Source: Rhodobacter sp. 24-YEA-8 (GTDB lineage: Bacteria > Pseudomonadota > Alphaproteobacteria > Rhodobacterales > Rhodobacteraceae). From it: a stretch of 64,000 bases of DNA. Below the pieces are notes generated by a model. It made no database searches. It was given only the letters and a program-made list of their open reading frames with translations, and was not told where the DNA came from. The stretch's first letter is position 1, and each line of letters opens with the position of its first letter. Location: positions 1,377,001 through 1,441,000 of the forward strand of contig NZ_FNSK01000001.1 of the NCBI RefSeq assembly GCF_900105075.1, read 5' to 3'. The translations under genes were made by a program, and so were the position numbers. Below, piece after piece: positions 1 through 8,414 of the stretch.

Positions 1-142
1 CGCCGCCCAGCACGCCGACGCGCAAAGGCTGGGGCGCGCCGGTGATCTCGGCAATCTCGGCCAGCCGCGCGAAAGCGCGGTCGGTGACGCGCGGCAGCGC
101 ATCGGCAAAGGGGGCGGCATCGGGGGGAAGCACAAGTTCCAT
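1..142 (-). CDS. IscA/HesB-type iron-sulfur cluster protein, N-terminal fragment
   Basis: Only the first 47 codons lie in the window and the gene runs off the left edge. The frame starts at the ATG whose complement is at 140-142 and reads MELVLPPDAA, then a segment RVTDRAFARLAEI typical of the start of A-type iron-sulfur carrier proteins, ending in GVLGG just before the expected GGCSG cysteine motif. A-type carriers hand Fe-S clusters to apoproteins in the cytoplasm. It is divergent from the dGTPase gene, an arrangement I recall from Rhodobacteraceae. The cysteines that would prove the family are outside the window, so this rests on N-terminal resemblance. Confidence 0.7.
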   Translation of the reverse strand, partial: MELVLPPDAAPFADALPRVTDRAFARLAEIAEITGAPQPLRVGVLGG

Positions 143-234
143 GGCTGTTCCGGTATCATTCAGCGCTTTCCCGGAATATAGGGGGCAGGGCCGCGCCGAA
201 CAAGCCGCCGCACTGAATTGGGAACCGGATCGTG

Positions 235-1434
235 ATGCTTGCCGCTTTTGCCTGTCAGCCAGAAGAGTCGCGTGGGAGGCTGTTTGACGAAGGAATGAGC
301 ACATTCCGCTCGCCCTTTCAGCGGGATCGCGACCGGATCATCCATTCCTCGGCCTTTCGCCGACTGAAACATAAGACCCAGGTCTTTGTCGAACATGAGG
401 GCGATTATTACCGCACCCGCCTGACCCATTCGATTGAGGTCGCACAGGTGGCGCGCACGATTTCGGGCGTGCTGGGGCTGAACACCGATCTGGCCGAGGC
501 GATCGCGCTGGCGCATGATCTGGGTCATACGCCCTTTGGCCATACCGGCGAAGATGCACTGGCACGGCTGATGCAACCCTATGGCGGCTTTGACCATAAC
601 GCTCAGGCCCTGCGCATCGTGACGCGGCTGGAACGCCATTATGCCGGCTTTGACGGGCTGAACCTGACCTGGGAGACGCTGGAAGGCATCGCGAAACATA
701 ATGGCCCGGTGATCGGCCCCAACGCCGATGACAAACACAAGCACGACCCCGACCATCTGCCCTATGCGCTGGATGAGGTGAACCGCGCCTGGGATCTCGA
801 ATTGTCGACCCATGCAAGCGCCGAGGCCCAGGTCGCAGCCATCGCAGATGACGTGGCCTATTCGCATCACGACCTGCATGACGGGCTGCGCTCGGGGCTT
901 TTCACCGAGGATGACCTGATGGAGCTGCCGGTTGCCGGTCCTGCCTTCCGTAAGGTCGACGAGCTTTACCCCGGGCTCGACCGGATGCGCCGCCGGCATG
1001 AGGCGCTGCGCCGCGTCTTTGGCCGCATGGTCGAAGACGTGATCCATGTGGCGCAAAACCGGCTTGAGGCCGCACAGCCGCAATCGGTGCACGAGATCCG
1101 CCATATGGGGACGACAATCATCCGTTTCTCAAAGCCGCTTTATCAGGAGCTGAAGGCGGTGCGCAGCTTCCTTTTCCACAGGATGTATCGCGCGCCCTCG
1201 GTGATGGAGGTGCGGGCGCGGGTGACGGGGGTGATGGATGATCTCTTCCCGCTGTTTCTGAACCAGCCGGAGCTTTTGCCCGCTGAATGGCAGGAAGACA
1301 TCCGGGATGCCGGTCAGGATGAAACCACACTTGCCCGCATTGTTGCGGATTATGTGGCAGGGATGACCGACCGTTTCGCGATCCAGGAACATGCGCGCCT
1401 CTTCAATTGCGCGCCGGTCACCGACGGGGCCTGA
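235..1434 (+). CDS. dgt: Deoxyguanosinetriphosphate triphosphohydrolase-like protein (housekeeping dGTPase)
   Basis: HD-superfamily phosphohydrolase of about 399 residues that splits dNTPs into deoxynucleoside and triphosphate. The HD metal site is visible: RTRLTHSIEVAQ with its His near residue 65, then ALAHDLGHTPFGH with the HD pair near 94-95, and a later conserved Asp in AIADDVAYSHHD. The N-terminal SSAFRRLKHKTQVF stretch is the classic dGTPase signature. I prefer the ATG at 235 over the GTG one codon earlier because close relatives start with M-L-A-A. It is divergent from the IscA-like gene and convergent with dsbB. A second, quite different dGTPase lies 2.7 kb downstream. Confidence 0.93.
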   Translation: MLAAFACQPEESRGRLFDEGMSTFRSPFQRDRDRIIHSSAFRRLKHKTQVFVEHEGDYYRTRLTHSIEVAQVARTISGVLGLNTDLAEAIALAHDLGHTPFGHTGEDALARLMQPYGGFDHNAQALRIVTRLERHYAGFDGLNLTWETLEGIAKHNGPVIGPNADDKHKHDPDHLPYALDEVNRAWDLELSTHASAEAQVAAIADDVAYSHHDLHDGLRSGLFTEDDLMELPVAGPAFRKVDELYPGLDRMRRRHEALRRVFGRMVEDVIHVAQNRLEAAQPQSVHEIRHMGTTIIRFSKPLYQELKAVRSFLFHRMYRAPSVMEVRARVTGVMDDLFPLFLNQPELLPAEWQEDIRDAGQDETTLARIVADYVAGMTDRFAIQEHARLFNCAPVTDGA

Positions 1435-1506
1435 CCTCCCTGTCAGGGTGGGGCCCCGTTTTCCCAGACTGAAACCTTCCCGCCAGAGGCTTTCTGCCGG
1501 TTCAGT
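1430..1506. terminator. Hairpin-rich convergent intergenic region (possible bidirectional terminator)
   Basis: Between the convergent dgt and dsbB stops there is a 6-bp stem (CCTGAC/GTCAGG, 1430-1447), a GGGGCCCC palindrome followed by TTTT, and an imperfect ACTGAA...TTCAGT pairing that touches the dsbB stop. The position between convergent genes suits a shared terminator, but no single stem-plus-T-tract is clean. Confidence 0.4.
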
Positions 1507-1969
1507 CCCGACGGGTGGCGCCGAAAACCCAGATCAGCGCCAGGACCAGCGAGACAATCGCGTTCCACCCCGCCATCGAGATCCCGAACAAGGACCACGG
1601 AATCGCGTCACAGCGCACCGGGGCAGGGGCCGCCGTGGCCGGGTTCATCAGATCAGATGCTGACAGCCCCGCAATCGACCCTTGCGTGCAGGTCGAAATA
1701 TATTCCCACCAGCCCAGTTCGACACCTGCATGGAAAAGCCCGATCCCGGCGGTGGTCAGCGCTGCGGCAGCCCCCAGCCAGGGCCAGATCCGCCAGCCTG
1801 TCGCCAGCCAGAGCGCCAGAAACAGCACCGCAGCGGCATGCGGCCAGCGTTGCAGCAGGCACAAATGGCAGGGCGCCAGCCCACCAATCAGCTGAAAACC
1901 AAAGGCCGCGGCCAGCATTGCGGCCGATCCGAGGCCCGCGATCAGGATTGCCGGTGTTTTCAGGATCAT
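1502..1969 (-). CDS. dsbB: Disulfide bond formation protein B family
   Basis: Four-helix inner-membrane protein of 155 residues that reoxidises periplasmic DsbA and passes electrons to quinone. The first periplasmic pair is Cys34-His-Leu-Cys37 in GLAPCHLCLLQRWPH, and the second-loop cysteines are Cys94 and Cys120. Four hydrophobic segments lie roughly at 7-30, 43-60, 62-82 and 128-150. A longer frame reaches back to 2053, but I chose the ATG at 1969 because GGAG lies at good spacing upstream and the extension is not membrane-like. The gene is shorter than E. coli DsbB (176 residues), as is common in alphaproteobacteria. Confidence 0.9.
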   Translation of the reverse strand: MILKTPAILIAGLGSAAMLAAAFGFQLIGGLAPCHLCLLQRWPHAAAVLFLALWLATGWRIWPWLGAAAALTTAGIGLFHAGVELGWWEYISTCTQGSIAGLSASDLMNPATAAPAPVRCDAIPWSLFGISMAGWNAIVSLVLALIWVFGATRRD

Positions 1970-2196
1970 AGGGCGGGCTCCGATTCCCTGGCGATACGGT
2001 GACAGGTTTAGGCCCGGTGTGACGAAAGGGAAAGTAACGCCTTCGCGCGCCAACGATCAACCCGCGATCAGTCGCTCTGTGCAGGCCAGCCGCCTGGACC
2101 TTTCGTCAGGGCTTTTCTGAAATAGCGGGTCAGGGTAGATTGCCAGCCGTGTGAGGCCTCATCGCCGGGGCGCCGCAGGACAGGGGAGCGCCCGCA

Positions 2197-3066
2197 ATGC
2201 AATGGAAAGGCCGCCGCGGCAGCAATAATATCGAAGATCGCCGCGCGCAGGGCGGCGGGATCCGTAGGGGCGGCGCGGCCGGGGTCGGGGGCCTTGGCCT
2301 TGTCGCGGTTTTCGTGATTGCGCTGGTGCTGGGTGTCGATCCGAGCCAGTTGCTGAACCAGGTCGGGCTGGATGCAGGCCAGAACAGCGGCCGCGCGGGT
2401 GAGCCTCTGACCGCCCAGGACCAGGAGGCCGGGGAATTTGTCTCGGTCGTTTTGGCCGATACCGAGGTGATCTGGGCCGATCTGTTCCGCAGCCAGCTGA
2501 ACAAAACCTATCAACCCGCGACGCTGGTGCTGTTTAAGGGAGGCACCCAGTCGCCCTGTGGCGGTGCTTCCGAGGCTACCGGGCCGTTTTACTGCCCGGC
2601 CGATCGCAAGGTTTACCTTGATACCAGTTTCTTCGTGACGCTCGAAAAACAGCTCGGCGCGAAGGGCGATTTCGCCGCGGCCTATGTGGTGGCGCATGAG
2701 GTCGGTCATCACGTCCAGAACGAACTCGGCATTCTGGGCCGCGCCAATACGCTGCGCAGCCAGCTGAGCGCGACCGACTCGAACCAGGTCTCGGTGCTGA
2801 TCGAGCTTCAGGCCGATTGTCTCTCCGGCGTCTGGGCGCATGAGGCCGCGACGACGCTTGGCACCGTCGAGCGCGGCGATTTCGACGAGGCGCTGAACGC
2901 GGCGCGCCAGATCGGGGATGATACGCTGCAAAAGAATGCCGGCCAGCGCCCGATGCCACATACCTTTACCCATGGCAGTTCGGCCCAGCGCGCTCAGTGG
3001 TTCAACACCGGGCTGCGCAGCGGCAGGATCGCCGAGTGCCTGAAACTGACAGATCAGGTTCTGTGA
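2197..3066 (+). CDS. Neutral zinc metallopeptidase (YpfJ family)
   Basis: A 289-residue protein of the putative neutral zinc metallopeptidase family (PF04228). It has a Gly/Arg-rich cytoplasmic start (RRAQGGGIRRGG), one membrane segment near residues 29-46, and then an extracytoplasmic domain. The zinc motif HEVGHH places ligands at His167 and His171 with Glu168 catalytic. The family hallmarks TQSPCG, FYCPADRKVYLD and the ELQADCLSGVWAH stretch with its third ligand region are present. It is probably anchored in the inner membrane facing the periplasm. The physiological substrate of this family is unknown. Confidence 0.9.
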   Translation: MQWKGRRGSNNIEDRRAQGGGIRRGGAAGVGGLGLVAVFVIALVLGVDPSQLLNQVGLDAGQNSGRAGEPLTAQDQEAGEFVSVVLADTEVIWADLFRSQLNKTYQPATLVLFKGGTQSPCGGASEATGPFYCPADRKVYLDTSFFVTLEKQLGAKGDFAAAYVVAHEVGHHVQNELGILGRANTLRSQLSATDSNQVSVLIELQADCLSGVWAHEAATTLGTVERGDFDEALNAARQIGDDTLQKNAGQRPMPHTFTHGSSAQRAQWFNTGLRSGRIAECLKLTDQVL

Positions 3067-3650
3067 GCCTGGGGAGGACAGGCTGAATTTTTAAAGGGCT
3101 GTTTAAGCGGAGCTTTCTCCTGATGCGACCTGAGGCGGTTCAAGCGAGAAAGTGCTGTTGCCCTGATTAACAGGCAACCGTGTCCGCAACAGGACCGTGT
3201 AAGCCCCGATGAACAGATCACAGCTTTGCTTCGCCTGGCCGAGAGCAGCGTGGCCCAGGCGGTTGAGTCACTTGCAGCGCCTTATAAATCAGCCGGTCGC
3301 TCGAGACGAATGGATAAAGACAAAAGTACCGCCTGGATTCATATTTATTACATAATACTGATTATGCGGTAAAATACTTGCTCAATTGATACAACCGGCC
3401 CCCTCATGCTGAGAGGTTCGCAAAACCATGCCAACAATAGCACGGGAACGCGCGCATCGCATCGGCCTACGGAGCCCGCCGAGAACTTGGGCCCACCGCC
3501 TCCCATCTGTGCAGCTGCACGAGACGCTATGCGCGTAGCGCAAGACGGCAATGCTGCACTGCGGCTAGCAGCTTCGCGAGTAGCCTACTATTTGATCGTC
3601 AACCGAAGCGAATGCCGCTTCGATCTGCTTTCAGAGAAGAGAAAACCGCC
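3067..3650. other. Gene-poor 584-bp stretch with lower GC and several short palindromes
   Basis: No recognisable gene. One plus-strand frame ending at the TAA at 3371-3373 has a plausible composition (DEQITALLRLAESSVAQ...) but no convincing start or family, so it may be a remnant. The block 3340-3400 is AT-rich. Short palindromes include GTGCAGCTGCAC (3509-3520) and CGAAGCG-aatgc-CGCTTCG (3604-3622), the latter in the leader of the following DUF1127 gene. This is the most likely promoter and leader region for that gene. Confidence 0.5.
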
Positions 3651-3854
3651 ATGACCGCCATCAGTCAGACCCGTGTCTCCGCCTCGAGCGCTGCTTCGCA
3701 GCCCTCTTTCTTTGCTCGCCTGATTGCTGGCGTCCGGGAGTGGAACGAGTTGCGGCTGACCCGCAAGGCGCTGAGCGTCCTGAGCGTCCTGAGCGACCGT
3801 GAGCTGGCAGACATCGGTCTGCATCGTGGCGAGATCGGTCAGATCGGGCGCTGA
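3651..3854 (+). CDS. Small DUF1127 protein
   Basis: A 67-residue protein. The C-terminal half carries the DUF1127 consensus: WNELRLTRKAL, then LSDRELADIGLHRGEI near residues 46-61. The ATG at 3651 follows AGAGAAGAGAAAA, a purine-rich ribosome-binding site; an in-frame upstream ATG at 3612 lacks one. Members of this family are small basic proteins, and in Rhodobacter sphaeroides one (CcaF1) is an RNA-binding stress protein made from transcripts that also carry small RNAs. Here a clean terminator follows immediately, so no co-transcribed sRNA array is evident. A direct repeat (CTGAGCGTCC twice, at about 3771-3790) encodes LSV-LSV. Confidence 0.85.
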   Translation: MTAISQTRVSASSAASQPSFFARLIAGVREWNELRLTRKALSVLSVLSDRELADIGLHRGEIGQIGR

Positions 3855-3878
3855 GCCATCTACATCTGTATATTGTTG

Positions 3879-3910
3879 AAGCCGTGAGCCCTCTCACGGC
3901 TTTTGCTTTT
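3879..3910 (+). terminator. Rho-independent terminator after the DUF1127 gene
   Basis: A perfect 10-bp stem AAGCCGTGAG / CTCACGGCTT with a 4-nt loop (CCCT), followed by TTGCTTTT, 24 bases past the stop codon. Confidence 0.9.
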
Positions 3911-4149
3911 GGGCCAACCCAGATACCTGATCCGCAGAACGACGGGCGTTGGGGAGGAACTGGCACTGAAGGCAGATTGCGCGCCCCCCGTTTGGGGGCT
4001 CAGATCGGTCCGACCACGCGATCTCTGGACGGATATATGTTCGAGTTTCGACGCCTCCAGGATACGCCGCAAGCATGATCTGGTCACTGCGCCTTGCGCA
4101 GCACCGGCCCGTCCGGCATTTGTTATTCTGAACAACAGGATCCCCGGAT

Positions 4150-5484
4150 ATGAGCTGGTTAGACAGGCGCAGCAATTTCATTCCCCGCGACAATGATGCC
4201 CGCACGCCGGGCGACATCGATTACGGCCGGATCATCCATTCTGCCTCCTTCCGCAGACTTCAGGGCAAAACGCAGATCCTGAGCATCGGGGACAGCGACT
4301 TCTACCGAACCCGGCTGACCCATTCGCTTGAGGTGGCCCAGATCGCGACAGGGCTGGTGCGCCAGCTGGCACAGAAGCACCCTGGTCATCCGGCGGTGCC
4401 TCATCTCCCCTGTCAAAGCATGATCCTGGCGATCAGCAGCGCCCATGATCTTGGCCATCCGCCCTTCGGTCATGGCGGCGAGGTGGCGCTGAATTACTGC
4501 ATGCGCGACGCTGGCGGGTTCGAAGGAAACGGCCAGACCCTTCGGATCCTGACCAGACTGGAAACCTTCTCGGAAAAAGACGGGGCGGATCTTACCCGGC
4601 GGTCGCTGCTGGGCGTCCTCAAATATCCGGCCGCCCTGCCCTCGCTTGCCAACTCAGCAATCAGCCCGGCGCTCAAGGGAGGAACATCCGTTTTCCAGAC
4701 CCTCGATGTCGATGCCTGCAAGCCGCCCAAGGGATATCTGACAAGCGAGCAAGGTGCTGTCGACTGGATCCTGCGCGACCTTTCAGATGCGGACCTTTGC
4801 GAATTCACCCGCATAAAGACCGGCAAGAAGCACGCAAAGACGATCCATAAATCCCTCGACTGCAGTCTTATGGATATTGCGGACGACATCTCTTACGGCA
4901 TCCATGACTTTGAGGACGCCCTGGCCATGGGGCTGGTGAGCGCCGAAAGACTGCGTGCGGCCATTCCGGAAGCGCTCTGGGATCCCTTCCTGGATGAGCG
5001 CCGATCCTCCGGCCCGGCATCCCGGAATGACCGCTATTCAGAACTGGTTGGCCGGTTGTTTGGCCCGGCGGGTGGCAGAAAGAAGGTCGTCAATGCACTC
5101 GTTGGCTTTTTCATCAACGCCATCGGCTTCAGCGAGTTGGACTGCTTCTCGGAGCCGCTCCTGCGCTGGCGTGTCAGCCTTCCGCCCGCCCAGGCGAGCC
5201 TGCTCTCCGCGCTGAAAGACTTTGTGATGGCCGACGTCATCCGCAGCCCTTCCGTGCAGCATCTTGAATTCAAGGGCCAGCAGATGGTGGTGGCCGTATT
5301 CGAGGCTTTGCAGTCGGATCCGGCGCGACTTCTTCCTCTGGATGTGCAGGCGAGATATGGAGCGGAGGGGAATGACCTGCGTGTCATCTGTGACCATGTC
5401 GCAGCAATGACTGACGGCCATCTGATGAAAACCTACGAGCGTCTGTTCTCACCGCGGATGGGGTCGGTGTTCGACAGGATCTGA
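4150..5484 (+). CDS. Second dGTPase, related to the anti-phage type
   Basis: A 444-residue HD-domain triphosphohydrolase distinct from the copy at 235-1434. It starts MSWLDRRS and carries SASFRRLQGKTQIL (31-44), FYRTRLTHSLEVAQ with His58, SSAHDLGHPPFGHGGE with the HD pair at 99-100, and MDIADDISYGIHDFEDAL near residue 240. The RRLQGKTQ signature and the longer body match the dGTPase branch of which some members deplete dGTP to block phage replication. That defence assignment is inference from subfamily resemblance; biochemically it should hydrolyse dNTPs. It sits alone, with about 240 bases of non-coding DNA before it, in an accessory-looking block. Confidence 0.85.
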   Translation: MSWLDRRSNFIPRDNDARTPGDIDYGRIIHSASFRRLQGKTQILSIGDSDFYRTRLTHSLEVAQIATGLVRQLAQKHPGHPAVPHLPCQSMILAISSAHDLGHPPFGHGGEVALNYCMRDAGGFEGNGQTLRILTRLETFSEKDGADLTRRSLLGVLKYPAALPSLANSAISPALKGGTSVFQTLDVDACKPPKGYLTSEQGAVDWILRDLSDADLCEFTRIKTGKKHAKTIHKSLDCSLMDIADDISYGIHDFEDALAMGLVSAERLRAAIPEALWDPFLDERRSSGPASRNDRYSELVGRLFGPAGGRKKVVNALVGFFINAIGFSELDCFSEPLLRWRVSLPPAQASLLSALKDFVMADVIRSPSVQHLEFKGQQMVVAVFEALQSDPARLLPLDVQARYGAEGNDLRVICDHVAAMTDGHLMKTYERLFSPRMGSVFDRI

Positions 5485-5633
5485 TTGCCGGGGAGCACTT
5501 CGCGATCCTGCGTCGCATGATTGGGCCAGACTGGTTCTGAACATAAACCCCTGTGTTGCGGATGCGTGGGCTAACTTGGCCATTTGCCAGAGGGTGGCGA
5601 CGCGCGCGCAGTCCGGTTTGCCGTGGTGACCCG

Positions 5634-6545
5634 TCAATCCGTCTGTTGCGCCGCCACATCCCCAGGCCGGAGGTGCTCGGCCATGAAATCGATAAATGCT
5701 CTCAGCTTGGGGGTGACTTTGCGGCTGGCAGGCCAAAGCACGTGGAACTGATCCATGCCCTCGATCCAGGGGGTAAGGATCGGCACGAGCAACCCCTCAG
5801 CCAGTTCGCGCCGAATGGCGAAAGGCGGCAGGCAGGCGATCCCGAACCCGCGCACTGCAAGTTCGATCAGCGGATCAACGGCGCTGGCACTCATCCTTTC
5901 GGGCAGAACCAGCTTGCGGGCACCATCGGTCGGGGCAAGCGGCCAGGATCGGATCTTGCCGGTATTCGGCGATCGCTGGTGCAGACAGTGATGCACCTCC
6001 AGATCCTCGGGGCGTTGTGGCGTGCCGTGCTGCGCCAGATAATCCGGCGCGGCGACGATATGCATTCGGAAACGCCCGAGATTGCGCGCCATCAGGCGGC
6101 TGTCTGACGGTGTGCCGGTGCGGATCACTGCGTCAAAACCCTCTTCAATGATATCGACCAGCCTGTCATTGAAATCCAGCTCCAGCTGCACCTCGGGCCA
6201 GGCCCGCATGAACTCGGCCATGACCGGCGTCAGCAACATGCCGACCAGTGGCATGCTGACCCGCAGCCGCCCCTTCGGCGTGCGGCTCAATTGCGCAAGC
6301 TCGGCCTCGGCCGCCTCGACCTCCTCGAAAATCCGGCGGCAGCGTTCCAGAAACCGCCGCCCCTCTTCGGTCAGGGTCATATTGCGGGTGTTGCGATGGA
6401 AAAGCCGCACATCCAGCCGCTGCTCCAGACGCGCCACCGCCTTGCCAACCGCCGAGGCCGAAATGCCGAGATTGCGCCCGGCAACAACGAAGCTGCCGGT
6501 TTCGGCGGATTGGGTGAAGGCCTCATATGCGCTGAGCTTGTCCAT
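5634..6545 (-). CDS. LysR-family transcriptional regulator
   Basis: A 303-residue regulator. The N-terminal winged helix-turn-helix spans residues 1-60 (LSAYEAFTQSAETGSF, then ASAVGKAVARLEQRLDVRLF and RNTRNMTLTEEGRRF), followed by an effector-binding domain starting near residue 92 (GRLRVSMPLVGMLLTPVMAEF). I take the ATG at 6545; a GTG lies one codon upstream. It is divergent from a monooxygenase-like protein and an MFS exporter, the usual layout when a LysR protein controls its neighbours. A palindrome lies in the shared promoter gap. The effector is not predictable. Confidence 0.92.
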   Translation of the reverse strand: MDKLSAYEAFTQSAETGSFVVAGRNLGISASAVGKAVARLEQRLDVRLFHRNTRNMTLTEEGRRFLERCRRIFEEVEAAEAELAQLSRTPKGRLRVSMPLVGMLLTPVMAEFMRAWPEVQLELDFNDRLVDIIEEGFDAVIRTGTPSDSRLMARNLGRFRMHIVAAPDYLAQHGTPQRPEDLEVHHCLHQRSPNTGKIRSWPLAPTDGARKLVLPERMSASAVDPLIELAVRGFGIACLPPFAIRRELAEGLLVPILTPWIEGMDQFHVLWPASRKVTPKLRAFIDFMAEHLRPGDVAAQQTD

Positions 6546-6557
6546 CACGGGGATATA

Positions 6558-6574
6558 GCGGAATATTATTCCGC
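6558..6574. promoter_or_regulatory. Palindromic operator candidate in the LysR/monooxygenase divergent gap
   Basis: GCGGAAT-att-ATTCCGC, a perfect 7-bp inverted repeat with a 3-base centre. It lies 13 bases from the LysR start and about 80 bases before the divergent gene. Position and symmetry suit binding by the LysR dimer; there is no direct evidence. Confidence 0.5.
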
Positions 6575-6652
6575 AGTCATTGGAAATGCCGCCTGTTTTT
6601 CAGGAAGATGCGCAGCGCTATCTCTCGGGCCGCATCAGCCACGGAGATTGTG

Positions 6653-7003
6653 ATGACCCCCGCCTTCAGCCTGACCCCTGCCCCAACGACCTTCATCGTC
6701 AATGTGATCCATGCCCATCCAGGCAAGCAGGACGAGGCCTTTCGGCTGATCCAGGATGTTGTGCATTACGTGGCCGAGCGGAAACCGGGCTTCCTGTGGA
6801 GCAACCTGTCAAAAAGCACCGATGGGCTGACGGTTGTAAACATCGAGGCGATCTCTGACCCGCGCGATGTGGCGATCTTCTTTTCCGATCCGGTGTTTCT
6901 CGAGAAATTTGCAAAGCTGGACAGCGTCTCATCCAGCGCGTTTCACACCTACACGGTCGGCGATCTGGTGTTGCCGAAACCGCATGTCGATGCGGCGGGC
7001 TGA
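6653..7003 (+). CDS. Antibiotic biosynthesis monooxygenase (ABM) domain protein
   Basis: A 116-residue ferredoxin-fold protein of the ABM superfamily: TFIVNVIHAHPGKQDEAFRL at the start, then GFLWSNLSKSTDGLTVVNIE and a C-terminal HTYTVGDLV strand. These small dimeric enzymes oxidise quinol-like or heme-like substrates without cofactor, but many members have no known substrate. The ATG at 6653 follows GGAG at about 6 bases; an in-frame upstream ATG at 6608 is unsupported. It is divergent from the LysR gene and followed by the MFS exporter after about 90 bases, so the two are probably co-regulated. Confidence 0.8.
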   Translation: MTPAFSLTPAPTTFIVNVIHAHPGKQDEAFRLIQDVVHYVAERKPGFLWSNLSKSTDGLTVVNIEAISDPRDVAIFFSDPVFLEKFAKLDSVSSSAFHTYTVGDLVLPKPHVDAAG

Positions 7004-7095
7004 TCCGCCTTCCCAGCTTTTCCGGCACCCCGTTCTGGCAGAACGCCTGCCCCCGCAAAGGGGCGGGCCTCCGCCGACACTTTCAAGGATCGACT

Positions 7096-8280
7096 ATGAC
7101 CATCCTCTCTGACGGGTCGCGCAAGGCCAGCGACCGGTTGCCCCTGCCCCCCCTGCTCGCGCTCGCAATGGCGGGCTTCATCACCATTCTGACCGAGGCG
7201 CTTCCTGCTGGCGTGCTGACCCTGATGAGCGCCGACCTCGGTGTATCCGAGGCGCTGATCGGCCAGAGCATCACCATCTATGCGGTAGGCTCGCTGCTGG
7301 CTGCAATCCCGCTTACCGCCGCGACCCAAAGCTGGCGTCGCCGCCCACTTCTGATACTGGCGATCACCGGCTTCGCCATCGCCAATACCATCACAGCATT
7401 GACCGACAATTATCCGATCCTGCTCGCGGCAAGGTTTCTTGCCGGTGTTGCGGCAGGCCTGGTCTGGTCTTTGCTGGCAGGCTATGCCGCACGGATGGTG
7501 GGGACGGAACTGCAGGGCCGTGCCATCGCGGTGGCTATGGTCGGGACGCCTTTGGCTCTGGCCCTGGGGGTGCCGCTCGGGACGGCGCTTGGCGGTATGC
7601 TCGGCTGGCGCATCACCTTTGGCATCATGAGCCTGCTGGCGCTGGTGCTGATCTTCTGGGTCCTGGCAGAGGTGCCTGACTATCCCGGATCAGAGCGTCA
7701 GATACGCGTGCCTCTAAGGCATGTGCTTACCACGCGCGGAATGCGAGCGGTTCTGTTCATGACCCTGACCTTCGTCCTGGGCCACAACATCCTTTACACC
7801 TATATCGCGCCATTCCTGCGTGAAGGTGGCCTCGGGGACCGTGTCGACGCCGTGCTGCTGGCCTTTGGTATTGCATCGCTCATCGGGATCTGGGTCATCG
7901 GGGCGCTTGTCGATCGGAGGCTCTCTGCACTGATCCGCTTCAGCTTTGCGACTTTTGCCGTTGCAAGCCTTGGCCTTGGCATCTGGAGTGATGCCCCGCT
8001 GATGATCGTGGTTTGCATCGTGATCTGGGGGCTCTCCTTCGGCGGCTCGGCCACCTTGTTTCAGACGGCCTCGGCCAGGGTGGCGGGAGAGAATGCCGAT
8101 CTGGCGCAGTCCATGATCGTCACGATCTGGAACATCGCCATCGCAGGGGGCGGCATGATCGGAGGGCTGCTGCTTGATCGCTGGGGGGGCGATCTGTTGC
8201 CCTGGGCTTTGATACCCATTTTGCTGGCGGGGCTAGGCGTTTCGATCATGAAGGGCGGCAGTTCCCGCCCTTCGCAGTGA
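7096..8280 (+). CDS. MFS transporter (drug/sugar efflux type)
   Basis: A 394-residue protein with twelve predicted membrane helices and no signal peptide. The start FITILTEALPAGVLTLMSADLG matches the AraJ/YdhP-like branch of the DHA1 major facilitator family, which exports sugars, nucleosides or drugs. The characteristic first-half segment AARFLAGVAAGLVWSLLAGYAAR lies near residues 113-135. AAGGAT lies 5 bases before the ATG. It follows the ABM-domain gene and is probably under the divergent LysR regulator. The substrate is unknown. Confidence 0.88.
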   Translation: MTILSDGSRKASDRLPLPPLLALAMAGFITILTEALPAGVLTLMSADLGVSEALIGQSITIYAVGSLLAAIPLTAATQSWRRRPLLILAITGFAIANTITALTDNYPILLAARFLAGVAAGLVWSLLAGYAARMVGTELQGRAIAVAMVGTPLALALGVPLGTALGGMLGWRITFGIMSLLALVLIFWVLAEVPDYPGSERQIRVPLRHVLTTRGMRAVLFMTLTFVLGHNILYTYIAPFLREGGLGDRVDAVLLAFGIASLIGIWVIGALVDRRLSALIRFSFATFAVASLGLGIWSDAPLMIVVCIVIWGLSFGGSATLFQTASARVAGENADLAQSMIVTIWNIAIAGGGMIGGLLLDRWGGDLLPWALIPILLAGLGVSIMKGGSSRPSQ

Positions 8281-8414
8281 CGCGCTTCGGAACGGCAAAT
8301 TCAGGAGAACTGGCAATGAGCCAACTCCTGCATTGGTCAGACCAATTCGCGCGCAATCATGCTGCACGTGCTTCGGCCAAACCCGCCATGCCCCTTCGGC
8401 CTTGTGATCCGGCA

